Source of the DNA: Sporothrix humicola | Lineage: Eukaryota; Ascomycota; Sordariomycetes; Ophiostomatales; Ophiostomataceae | Length of the DNA stretch: 63,426 nucleotides | Assembly: GCA_021396245.1 (NCBI GenBank) | Contig: WNYE01000142.1 | Coordinates: 1-63,426 of the forward strand | Direction of reading: 5' to 3' | Shown here: in pieces, positions 54,101 through 63,426 of the stretch | How the letters are laid out: every line of letters begins with the position of its first letter | How positions within the stretch are numbered: the stretch's first letter is position 1 | The notes under the pieces: generated by a model | Seen by the model: the letters and a program-made list of their open reading frames with translations, nothing else | What the model was told of the DNA's origin: nothing | Databases searched by the model: none | Translations under genes and position numbers: made by a program

Positions 54101-55244
54101 CACTCAGACGTCCATCTACCGCTGGCAGGCAGAGCGAAATACGCATCAGGCATCGGCCCAGCAAGGCTATTTTGGTCAAGATCCCAAGAGACTGGCACTC
54201 GGACCTATGAGCCAGCAGATTGAGGTCCCCAGTCTGTTGATGCAGACCTCCAAAGACGGTTCTTGGGCCGTCAAGAAGACGAAACGCGTGGGAGCCAAGG
54301 CAGCCAACGATCTCATTATGGATGCCAGGGATCTTGGGTTTATCACGTCAGGTAATAGCAAAACGAACGCTGCCGAGACGGGCAAGAACAAACATGCCGC
54401 TCCAGCGAAGACAAAGTCCTTTTCAAGCACCAAGGTTCCATCCACGGCCATTGTCATCGACCTAATCTCAGACTCAGATATAGATGACAATCCACAGCCC
54501 AAGATCGTCACCCAGCCCGCTCCTAGAGCTAGAGCCATAGCCAAAGCCAAAGACACAGCTACGCCTACACCTGCAGCCGTGGCCGTCAAGGCGAACCCCG
54601 TGCGCTCTGATGTGACGCCGTTCCAGCCCGGCTCTCTTAACTACGGCTCGCTCCAGCAGTTGCCGGTCCCATCGTGGTGCACGCCACGCGCCCAGCGGGC
54701 ACTCGCCCTGGAGGTTGACGGGATGCAAAAGACGCAGAGGCAGGCACAAGACAAGTCGGCGCTCAGCGACCTCGGCTGGTACATTGATTTCAACCGGCTG
54801 GACAACATGTTCCAGTGGATCGTGGAACTGCACAGCTTCGACCGCACTCTGCCGCTAGCCCGGGACATGATGAGCCTCGGCGTGCCGTCGATTGTGTGCG
54901 AGCTTCGGTTTGGTGCAGACTTCCCCCTGTCGCCGCCCATGGTGCGCATCATCCGGCCCCGGTTCCTCCCGTTCTTGCAGGGCGGCGGCGGAAATGTGAC
55001 GGCCGGCGGCGCCATGTGTCTGGAGCTGCTGACAAGCACCGGCTGGCGGCCCACGTTCCATCTGGAGGCTGTGCTTTTGCAGGTGCGCATGGCCATTTGT
55101 GACACGGACCGGCCGGCGCGCCTTTGTTCCAGGACCTACAAGACAGACTACGGCATAGGAGAGGCCTTTGCTGCGTACAAACGGGCAGCCGCAACACACG
55201 GCTGGCAGGTGCCCAGTGATATGGAAAGCCGGATGAAGTTTTGA
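51124..55244 (+). CDS. PARP-like ADP-ribosyltransferase fused to a ubiquitin E2 domain
   Basis: Two exons, 51124-51295 and 51544-55244, with a 248-bp intron (GTATGT...TTTCAG); 1290 aa. Exon 1 encodes MPRRAFLADVEAL..., and the phase-1 splice joins LCG to DLVNRILPLL. A Cys-rich motif (CQAC and VCSRELC, about 458-483) fits the PARP6/8/16 group. The ADP-ribosyltransferase core follows, with HGS at about 781 (WHGSRVFNWHSILRTGL) and GNGVYLSHAYQVSASY. The C-terminal 200 residues form a UBC fold: LPLSPPMVRI-type core (FPLSPPMVRIIRPRF), then GGAMCLELL with the predicted active-site Cys. Two SUMO-interaction-like motifs occur: VITIHDSDSERD (~149) and IVIDLISDSDIDD (~1027). The fusion is known to me from fungal PARPs; I infer a nuclear SUMO-linked role. 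A downstream ATG at 51522 would lose the conserved N-terminus. Confidence 0.9.
51392..51441 (+). repeat. 20-bp tandem repeat in the PARP-E2 intron
   Basis: CTGGGGTTTTGAATTCTTGA occurs twice exactly, then half again (CTGGGGTTTT), followed by TGGCC. It lies wholly within the intron and may vary between strains. Confidence 0.85.
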
Positions 55245-55314
55245 GATCAGGGAAGCGGGTGTTGGGCTGTTGCTCCTTTGGGTGTGTGTGTCTTTTTTTT
55301 GTTTCTTGTGGGCT

Positions 55315-55321
<7 letters not shown>

Positions 55322-55351
<30 letters not shown>
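55322..55351 (+). repeat. T30 homopolymer tract
   Basis: Thirty consecutive T, 77 bases after the PARP-E2 stop codon. It may influence 3'-end formation or be a slippage-prone marker; the exact length in the assembly is uncertain. Confidence 0.85.
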
Positions 55352-58053
55352 CGTTGTTGCGTTGCGACATGCAACATGCAGCTCATTTCCTGCGAGGATA
55401 CCCAGTGTTTTAAGATACCCAGGTTTTTTTGAGTTTTATCTTAATGAGAATTTACTATGTTTTAAATTTTGCGACTGATTTTATTGTTGATTTTTTTGGA
55501 TATTGTGATTATTTTCCGGTAATGGTGATGTTGACGTTTTTATTTTTATTTGTTATTTTTAAAAGGAAATGCCCCTATGAATTAAAACGAAGCCTTAAAA
55601 AAATCAAAGGAAATAGAATTCATGTTGTCAATTAATATTCAGTAATCAAAATAGCATGGCAATTGGTCATTAAGGTCGAGATTCATGAACTTCACCAACC
55701 AAACCCACAGAACTCGGCTCCCGACAAAACGCCATCAATACGACGTTTGCTGTCGTCGGATGCTGCACCCGACTAAAGGCGACGACAGAAATCCCATTCC
55801 GACGAGACGGAAGGGTCTCGGGAAAGGCACAAAAGTAGAGTCTTTCATGATAGTTGTTTACACCCAAAGGATCAAGTCTCGTGACGTATCTTGTCACGGA
55901 AGAGGACCGAAGAAAATCAATAGAAGAAAGAGAACAAATAGAACGGCATCCTTCCCTTCCGTCAGGCACGAACGTGTATATTTACCTCACCGGCTTGCTT
56001 GTCTTACGCTCTGGACCCTGCCCCAGAAACGAAACAGAAATCAAAATGCTGCTGTGTAACCAGTGATCCTAGACTGTCGAAATACAGAGCCAGACCAGTT
56101 TGCTGTGCCTTTTCTCCCTCAAGAAGACTGACCGGGCACCTTAGCTACATCTTTTGCGCGTCTCTAGAAGGCCGTGCCCAATCTTTTTGTTCGTTTCTCG
56201 TTTCTAGGATTCAAAAGCAGGGCGCTCGTCATGGTCGAAGCGAGGTTGGACAAGGAAGCACTTGGGGCTTTCATGATGAAGATAGGCGCAGGTTTACAAA
56301 ATACAGTTTATGTAAGAGGCACAGCCATTGCAATAGTCAAGTATCTACGCCACACGTCTGTGGGCATCTTCACTCTTCACCGCCAGTCAGGCGAATACGA
56401 GGAGGTGAGGAGAAGAGAAGAAGAAAAAAAAAGAGAAGGCCGAGACAAGCTGCAGGCAAAATATGTTGGAAGAAAAATTCATCAAAGGAAGGCTGTACAG
56501 GGGATCGTGTTGTACGCTGTGGCGTTTTTTCATGTATGTGCTGTTCAAGATGGCTGCACAGCGGATCTCGTCTGCCTCTCCACAATGTCTGTGCCCACGT
56601 CCGTGTTTTTTTTTTGTCTACAATTTATTTGACTATTTTTCATCAATGATGGGAGACACTGAATTATTGAGTGTTTTCTACGAAGATGATGTCCGTGTGT
56701 CTGTCAAACTACGGTGAGCTCACCTGTCAAAAGCACGTGTGAGGATTCTACGTTGACAACTGACATTCTTCTTTTTGTTCTTCTCTTAGATGGCATGAGA
56801 GTTGCTCCGCACCGTGTTATCACATTGCATACGGAGGGGAAAGAACATGACAGAATCAGTCGAAAGAGGCATAGCCGGGCATGTTCTCGAAATACAAATA
56901 CTTTTTGACAAGCACACTGCTGCATCTGCCTCGTGATGGATCTTATTGCCCGAAATACGGTCTCGAGGTACGGAGTATCCCATACAGAATATGCAGAGTA
57001 CTTGTAGATCCCCCGTGGACACACCTCGTGGGCACTCGTGGGCAGCCATGGGCAGATACAAAGTGTGATGGGTCCTTTCCTTTTCGAGATATATGTCCCC
57101 CCTCCTCTTTCACCGATTTTGACAAGGTGACTGCTTGGGGATGTGCATGAAGGATCGAGAAGAGACTAGAGCTGAACAAGGAGCTGAGTGTGAAAGGAAA
57201 AGAAGCAAGAAAAAGATGGCTGGGAATCACATCTTTGTCCATCCTTTTATTTCTCAACTTCCTGAATGTTTGATATTCTCCTTCTGGCATCTCGTCTACC
57301 TGATATGGAAATACTTGTCGATCTTGTCCCTTTCTCATTGACAGCGGGCAGGCCAAAAACGAAGAAGAAGAAGAAAAGGTCAAGGGTAAGATGGAAACGG
57401 CTCGGTCACGGTGATCACCCGTTAGCATGTCGGCAACGGAGGATTGCCATTTCAAGGCAAGGACGGTCGGTCATCGGCGAACAGAAAAAATAAGGCTTGC
57501 CCTTTTTTGTGTTTTCTGCCCATTTACGACGAACGGGAGCACGGGAAGCGTGCGGAGTATATTTTCAACGTCGTAGTCAGGTTGCAATACGGAAAGTAGC
57601 TCTTTTTTCTCGTCTCTATTTTTCAAACAAGGGTCGAAAGTCAGGGCTGCGGAGGAGCTCACGATGCTACCATGGGGGAAAAAGGGTGAGGCGAGATGCA
57701 TTTTTATTTTCTCCCCGACCGCGAAGAGCGAGCTTATTCCATGAGCTCTTTTTTTCAAGTCCCCTCGAAGTTTTATGTGATGCTTTAAAATGTCTTCCTG
57801 GGGTCTTCCCAGCGTGGCCATGCGTTGGGGGCAGTTTCTACCGTTGTCTGTTGTTGTCTGTTGGCTGGACTTGGTCATAGCTTCTTTTTTGTCTTCATCT
57901 CTTCACCTCTTGAGCTCTTGATCTCCTCATCTCTTGTCCTTTTATTTTCTTTTTGCGCATCATGCAACCGTTTTCACTTTCACCTTGTCCTTTGTTCCTT
58001 CTTCGGAGGTCCAATTCTCTCCACTCTTGCATCACTGCCCATAAATTTTCCTT

Positions 58054-58134
58054 CTCTTTTTACCTTGTCTTTTTACCTTGTCTTTTACCTTGTCTTTTTA
58101 CCTTGTCTTCAACCTTGTCTTTTTGCCTTTTCTT
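58054..58134 (+). repeat. 13-bp tandem repeat (CTTTTTACCTTGT)n
   Basis: About five to six adjacent copies of CTTTTTACCTTGT, with small changes (one copy lacks a T, one reads CTTCAACCTTGT, the last CTTTTTGCCTT). It sits in a pyrimidine-rich block of the gene-free region. Confidence 0.8.
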
Positions 58135-61100
58135 TTTCGAAAAAGCACAGGCCAATGTGATAGTGATTCCAGGGTGTGATTTGCGCAATGTGATGGGCAT
58201 GGCGGAGAAGGAGGGAAGAGGGGCCAAGCCCAGCCTGGTACCATGGGGTGTTTTCTTTTCTCTTTTCCCTCTATGTGTCTCCCTCTTTCTTTGTACTTTC
58301 CTCTCACTTTCCCCCGATTTTGCTCCCCTGTCTCAATCACTTTATTACCATACCCCGGTCTCTACAACTCGAGGTCAAAAGTGCCACTGCTAGGTGGCAA
58401 GGGGAAGACAAAAAAGTCAGAACTGACTGGGAAAAAATCGTTACAAAGCTGGCCGCATATTTGTTGGCCCACCCTCAACTTTTTTTTCCACGTCTTTGTC
58501 TTGTCTTGCTTCTTGCATGTTCCTGGGATGAGATGTGTGAAATTCGGTCTTTGCAGGATTGTGATGAAAAAGAGACTATCTTTTTTCAAGAGAAACGGCA
58601 TGAATGCAGGCAATGCAATGGGACGAGGAGTTGGGATAGCAAATCAGATCAACGAGGAGAATACAAAAGGGGATGACAAAGGGTGAGGTAAAGTCCAAGA
58701 GTTGACGAACAAATAATGGCAGGCATTGGGACGTATCGATTCTGTTATCACAATCACAAAGGGACTTTGTTATCAACAATTCCTTACATTGTCTCGTTTG
58801 ATACAGAAAAGATGGTGTCGCCATCTATAACTTGCATTTCTCGGTCTGTTTCTCTTTTGCCTTGTCCTTTTTCTCCTCCAATAGGCAGCTCCCCGTGCCT
58901 GTCTCCTGTCTTGTCGAGAAAAAGGGCCAAATCGTATTTTTGCGAATCGGGCTCGAGCCCAGGCTTCGTTTCTGTCAATTGAAGAAACGGGAGGGTGGGC
59001 AAATAAAATGTGGTTGTATTCGCAAGACGGAAGACACGATAAAAAGACGCGACGGATGCTCTCCCGCGCGATGCAGCCTCAATTCGCCTTTTGGTGCCAA
59101 GGTCAAGTTCGAGCTGCCTTTTGCTCTTGTCTGGATTCAGTTGTCAATTGTCAATCGAGAGGCGTTTTTTTGTCGTACCATGGGCCGTGGATAAAGAAAT
59201 CATGGGCTGGATCACGACAAGGGTGGCGGGCTGAGGAGCTCTTCAGCAAGAAAAAAAAGGACAGAGACAAAGAGACAAGGGCTGGACGGCACACCGCACT
59301 GACCCGGGTTTTCCGTCCAGGGATCTGCTTTATTTCAATGTATGAGCCGTGCGATCATAGTTGATGTCAATTATTACATTGTCTCTGTTGCTCTGTGAGA
59401 GAATATCGTTGTGTCTTTCCCTGTAAGAATTGGCCACAACTTGCGTGTGTGTGGTAATCTTACGACACGGGACAAAGCTCAGTGGGGGCTAAAGTATGTC
59501 GTAAAGGTGAAAAACATCAGAACAGAAAAGCAAGACACGACAAAAGAGGCAGGGAAGGCATTGTCTTCAAGGACTTTTGCACAAAGTGCCCAACGGAGAT
59601 AATTGAGCCATGGAGATGTGACAAGTGGATCGATTGTGTCTTTGCCATCCTTTTGCTGTGAATGTGAATCAAAAGGCTGGGGGAGGTCACTTTTGTACTG
59701 GGATACGTGGAAAATAAGGGTTGTGTAATAAAACGGTGGCGTGGCAGCCTTGCGTTGATTATTTGCGATCCTGAAAGGTGTGATATCCTTGTGAGTCCTT
59801 TGACTTTCTTTTGGAACTGTTCACCTTCCGAAAAGCGCGACAAAAATCGCGAGGCCGTGGCGACGGGGCGGGAAAGGTTGAAAATGCAGAAAAAGGCAAA
59901 AATCGACGATGAGAGAGAGCTCGAGCTGGAGCTGGGCTGGGGTAGCTGACAGGGGTCAAGCTTCGTGATGTCGTCGGGGGCGTACTTTATTTCTTGGACG
60001 AGGCAATATTGCAACGATAAAAGACATAATTGATAAAAGGCAGGAGGAAAAAAATGTTGAAGAGCTTGCCGATCGGCAAGGCTTTCTTGATTTTTTTCTT
60101 TTTTGATTTTATTTCCTGGCTGCCAAGGGCTCTCAGCTGTTGCATTTTGTCAGGGCACGAGAATACTTGTACTTTGTATTTTGCATATGGAGATGCAAGG
60201 CTACCGAGCCTGCCGCAGCCTGCCGAGAAAATGGTCGAAATATCAAAGGTACACCCTAAAAGCTGATATCTAATTGATACGGATAGCTTCCGTTTTTTTT
60301 CTGCCACACATCCTTTCTATGCGAGGCAAGCACGGCGAGACGTTGTAATTGTGCATCGATTCTGTAGACAGATACTCTGTATGCAAACCAACTCAAAGGG
60401 GGCCAAAGAACAAATGGCTTGCTCATCACCAACTGGCAATCTGACAAACTGATATCACCAACTGCACAAGGGCACCCGCGTTCTCCTCTTACCACATGCT
60501 GTCGTCCACACTCTTCTAGCGGAGCTACACTTACACCCGTTCTTTATATTGTGTGCCTTGTGCCTTGTGCTTTGTTCTCCGTACATCGTATCTACTCGAG
60601 TCCAGATTCATCCGCTATCCTCCATTCTCTTGACTCTCTTCGTGTAGATGCGGGTATGCAGTCTCGGATAATTAGATAGCTTGCAGATATATGGGGGACA
60701 TGAAGAAACGAAGAAGCCATATCTCATAGAGAAATGATTCGGGATAAAGAAACAAACAATTCGGCCCCGGAATGCAATTGATATCCGCTAGAAGAGCACG
60801 GACTTTGTCTTTGACCATCCACCTGTCATCCGATTTTTGACGTCGTTGATGATCTCGGATAAACAAGGTCGAAGGAAAATAAAATAAACAGAGCAAAAAG
60901 AGTAAAACGCCAAAAAGCCCGTGCGCCACCGTCAATCGACTTTCACTATCATTGCATGGCAATGAAGGATGCTCTCATCTCGGCTGGCCCTTCTCTTTTT
61001 TGATACAAGACTCGACATTTTTATGTTGACATACAATCTACAGTATTCATCCCCTCCTTTACTTTTGCGTTAATGTACCTCATAGCACCGTGCACGATTA

Positions 61101-63426
61101 TACCAAACTCTTCAATGAACACCCAAGAGGAACAAGGAACCGAATGCACTCACAACAAGCCCACTGTGGAGGGTAGCAGTGCATGCATTGATGGACCGGC
61201 TGCCCCTCATCTACATTGTACGACGTACAAAGGTACTCTTCCCCGGGTGCGTTCCCTTCTCAATGGAAATTGCAATTGGTTCACATCCAGATCCGGAATC
61301 ACATCCAGGACTTGGCCAGAAAACTTCTTAATTTTTGTTGATAGGACACGATTGATGGCGAAGTCGGAGGAAAGAAAGAAACCTGGTGCAGATACGAGCA
61401 TGTGCTTGTATGAGAGAGACAAAGGCATCAAGGCACGACCTCTGGATTTTGGTGTACTCCCACGACGTCAAAGACAGTGTCTTGCAAGACGATGCAGGTT
61501 TGTGAAGGTACATGGAGAGTGACTAAGAGGGGCAGAAGAGGACTCGTTGAGGCCGGTTGCATCCTGTTGAGCTACGGGACCGAGAAGAGAACGGCATCGA
61601 AGAGAACCAGAAAAGTAGTTGAGACATTTAAGAAGAAAAGAATATCGACAAGGAAAGTCGAGTATGGTTCTCTGTTGAGAAAACATCCCAGAGACAGACA
61701 TGGATACAATCAACAGGATATGCTGTGCCACATTCAAATATGCGAAAAAGGAAACCCGAGGGAGAGACAAAAGGCAATGCACGGTAAGACGTGAAAGCCA
61801 ACGGTAAAGAACGAGAGTCAACCAAAAGACAAGAACCAGAAAACAAAATAGAATCAAAGACAACCGCATTGGGGGCTAAATTGGGAGTCCTTGAGATGTT
61901 TATTCAATTCCAACAGCCCTGTTCCTGAATTGGATTGTTTTCACTTTGGCATCTGGCACATTGGCCTTTTGTTAGAAATAAATAAAAAATCTCACCAACA
62001 GCCTTCTCTCCCATCATATAATCTATCACATTTATCCCCATTTATCTCTCATCTACCGCATCTCGGTCGTAAAGTGTCTGCAGGCCCGGCCTGCAGTATG
62101 ACATTTGTTACGTCGTTCTCGTTGGGCTCGTATTGCCTTTTGTATCTTTTTTTCTTCATTGCTCCATGCCAGGTACGGCATGCAAGGTCCACGGCCATTC
62201 TCTTTCGCTGTTTTCGCTTTCTTCACTCCATCCTTTTCATCCTCCTGCTGTCTTTCTACACTTGCCCCTCCATCTACCGCAGATTGATTGGGGGAAAGTA
62301 ATACAGACGCAGCAGGCGCGGAAGCACTGCATGGCGCCAGAAGGACAGCAGAAGAATATACAAGTACAAGTACTGCAGAAGAAGGACGACATAAACAGAC
62401 TGCAGAATACAGACTGAATACAGGAAATGGGGCACGAGGCATGAAGCACGAGGCACGAGTCCATATCGAGGTGCATGAAAACGAGGCATGGTCACACATG
62501 GAATACATAAAGCCGCATACAAACCGAAATCAGAATTATTCTTGAAAACTTTGTCATTTTGCATTCTTCTCGTTTTCTCTTGTTTTTCGTCTTGTGTGAG
62601 TGCATAATTGTTCAAAAAAAGCGTGAAAACTAGCGCGACATTGGGCTGTTCTGACCATTGACAGCGCCAAACCGTCAAATCACCAAGTTCTCTGGTTATC
62701 AGGAACGCTTTCGCTTCAAACTGTTTGTTCTTCTGTGCATAATGAACATTGTGATGTGAGACCTGTCGTTTTGTCGCTGTAAATCGATCGATTCCCAACT
62801 AGGCAATTGCCCAATGTCCAACACAGGGGGGCCGTTTGCGCTAAAAAGCCAACCGCCAACAGGCCCTGTTTTTGCTGTTGATAGTCTGGAATAGTGGCGG
62901 TTGGAGGTCTGAGAAAGACCCGCTTTTATTTCTTTGGGGGCGTTTTTGGAGGTTTCTCTTTTATCTGATTTAATTTTGCTATTTATTTTAATTCTATTAT
63001 TTGCCTCTGTTGGACGGCAGCGTCCGAACGGGGCGATCGCCCACAAGCTCCACCCTGAGCTCTGAGCTTGGACTTCAGACAGGGAAACAGCGACCCCCAT
63101 TTGCGACGCTGTTTTTGCTATGCGATTTCCTTGCAACGAATGACGGTGAGGATCGTGGGAGTCGCGCCTTCTTCAATCAGTCATTCTTCCAACATGCGCA
63201 TTTCACCAAGTGAGAAGGAACCACCTGCAAGTCACATGTTCAATCACACGACGATCTGATTCGGCCGCGCGCTTTCACAATGCCCTCTTTTTCACTCCGT
63301 ACTTCTTTTCTTCAAGCTAGAATGCATCACACTCGACCGTCCACCTTTTCCCAACCTTCACTGGCCCTTTTTGCCTTTGCCCTCGTTTAAAGTGCTCCCC
63401 ACACGGCAGAGAAAGTGGTCCCCTCC

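Larger units (their letters stand above)
55245..63426. other. 8.2-kb gene-free region
   Basis: No open frame on either strand has a recognisable domain, a convincing start or splice continuity with a neighbour. Pyrimidine-rich blocks alternate between strands (+ at 57.85-58.5 kb and 62.0-62.25 kb; - at about 61.1-61.85 kb), unlike the single-sense leaders elsewhere. It contains a 30-base T tract and a 13-bp tandem repeat. Likely contents are the long regulatory region or leader of a gene beyond the right edge, non-coding transcription units, or relics too decayed to see. Confidence 0.5.

Noticed and set aside
55999..56649. 216-codon + strand frame in the gene-free region
   Set aside because: Cys/Arg/Ser-rich random-looking translation with no motif and no supporting context.
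1..63426. CRISPR arrays, operons or bacterial defence systems
   Set aside because: All genes have eukaryotic features (spliceosomal introns, fungal families), and no regularly spaced direct repeats were seen. Short tandem repeats here have no unique spacers.

Overview
The window looks like nuclear DNA of a filamentous ascomycete (Pezizomycotina, most likely Sordariomycetes). This rests on GC-rich genes separated by long pyrimidine-rich leaders, mostly short GT-AG introns (53-90 bp) with CTAAC/CTGAC-type branch points, no operons, and short AT-rich islands of the kind left by repeat-induced point mutation. The species cannot be named from the sequence. Fifteen protein-coding genes and two gene relics are supported. 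No tRNA, rRNA, intact transposon or CRISPR array was found.

Layout. 1-240 is an AT-rich island, followed by a long promoter region. 3.6-5.5 kb: DHA1-type MFS exporter (+). 7.9-8.5 kb: GFA/CENP-V zinc protein (+). 8.85-10.6 kb: anthranilate synthase TrpE (-, two introns). 11.8-14.6 kb: cysteinyl-tRNA synthetase (-, two possible starts, the longer one adding a mitochondrial-type presequence). 15.6-19.0 kb: Rgp1-like Golgi protein (-). 20.6-24.2 kb: MABP1/WDR62-like WD40 protein (-). 27.3-28.9 kb: Rrg9/neugrin-like mitochondrial protein (-). 29.4-30.7 kb: proteasome lid subunit Rpn6 (-), divergent from an SDR at 31.7-32.9 kb (+). 33.8-35.0 kb: ribosomal protein eL15 (-, 553-bp intron). 36.8-38.5 kb: DHCR24-like FAD oxidoreductase (-). 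38.6-39.4 kb: AT-rich island with decayed ALDH and LigB-dioxygenase fragments. 40.2-43.1 kb: arginyltransferase ATE1 (-, introns of 841 and 438 bp). 46.9-47.5 kb: Nudix diphosphoinositol phosphohydrolase (+). 48.6-50.0 kb: probable COG-complex subunit (-). 51.1-55.2 kb: a PARP-E2 fusion protein (+). 55.2-63.4 kb: 8.2 kb with no credible gene.

Most genes are unrelated housekeeping functions, as expected in a fungal chromosome: amino-acid supply and charging (TrpE, CysRS), translation (eL15), protein turnover (Rpn6, ATE1, PARP-E2), Golgi trafficking (Rgp1, COG-like) and mitochondrial function (Rrg9-like). TrpE and CysRS each carry a perfect TGA(C/G)TCA element upstream, which suggests shared cross-pathway (CPC1/GCN4) control.

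The most interesting item is the PARP-E2 gene. Its product combines an ADP-ribosyltransferase domain, a C-terminal ubiquitin-conjugating fold and two SUMO-interaction-like motifs in one 1290-residue chain. The fusion architecture has been noted in fungal PARPs before, as far as I recall; the SUMO-reading aspect is my inference.
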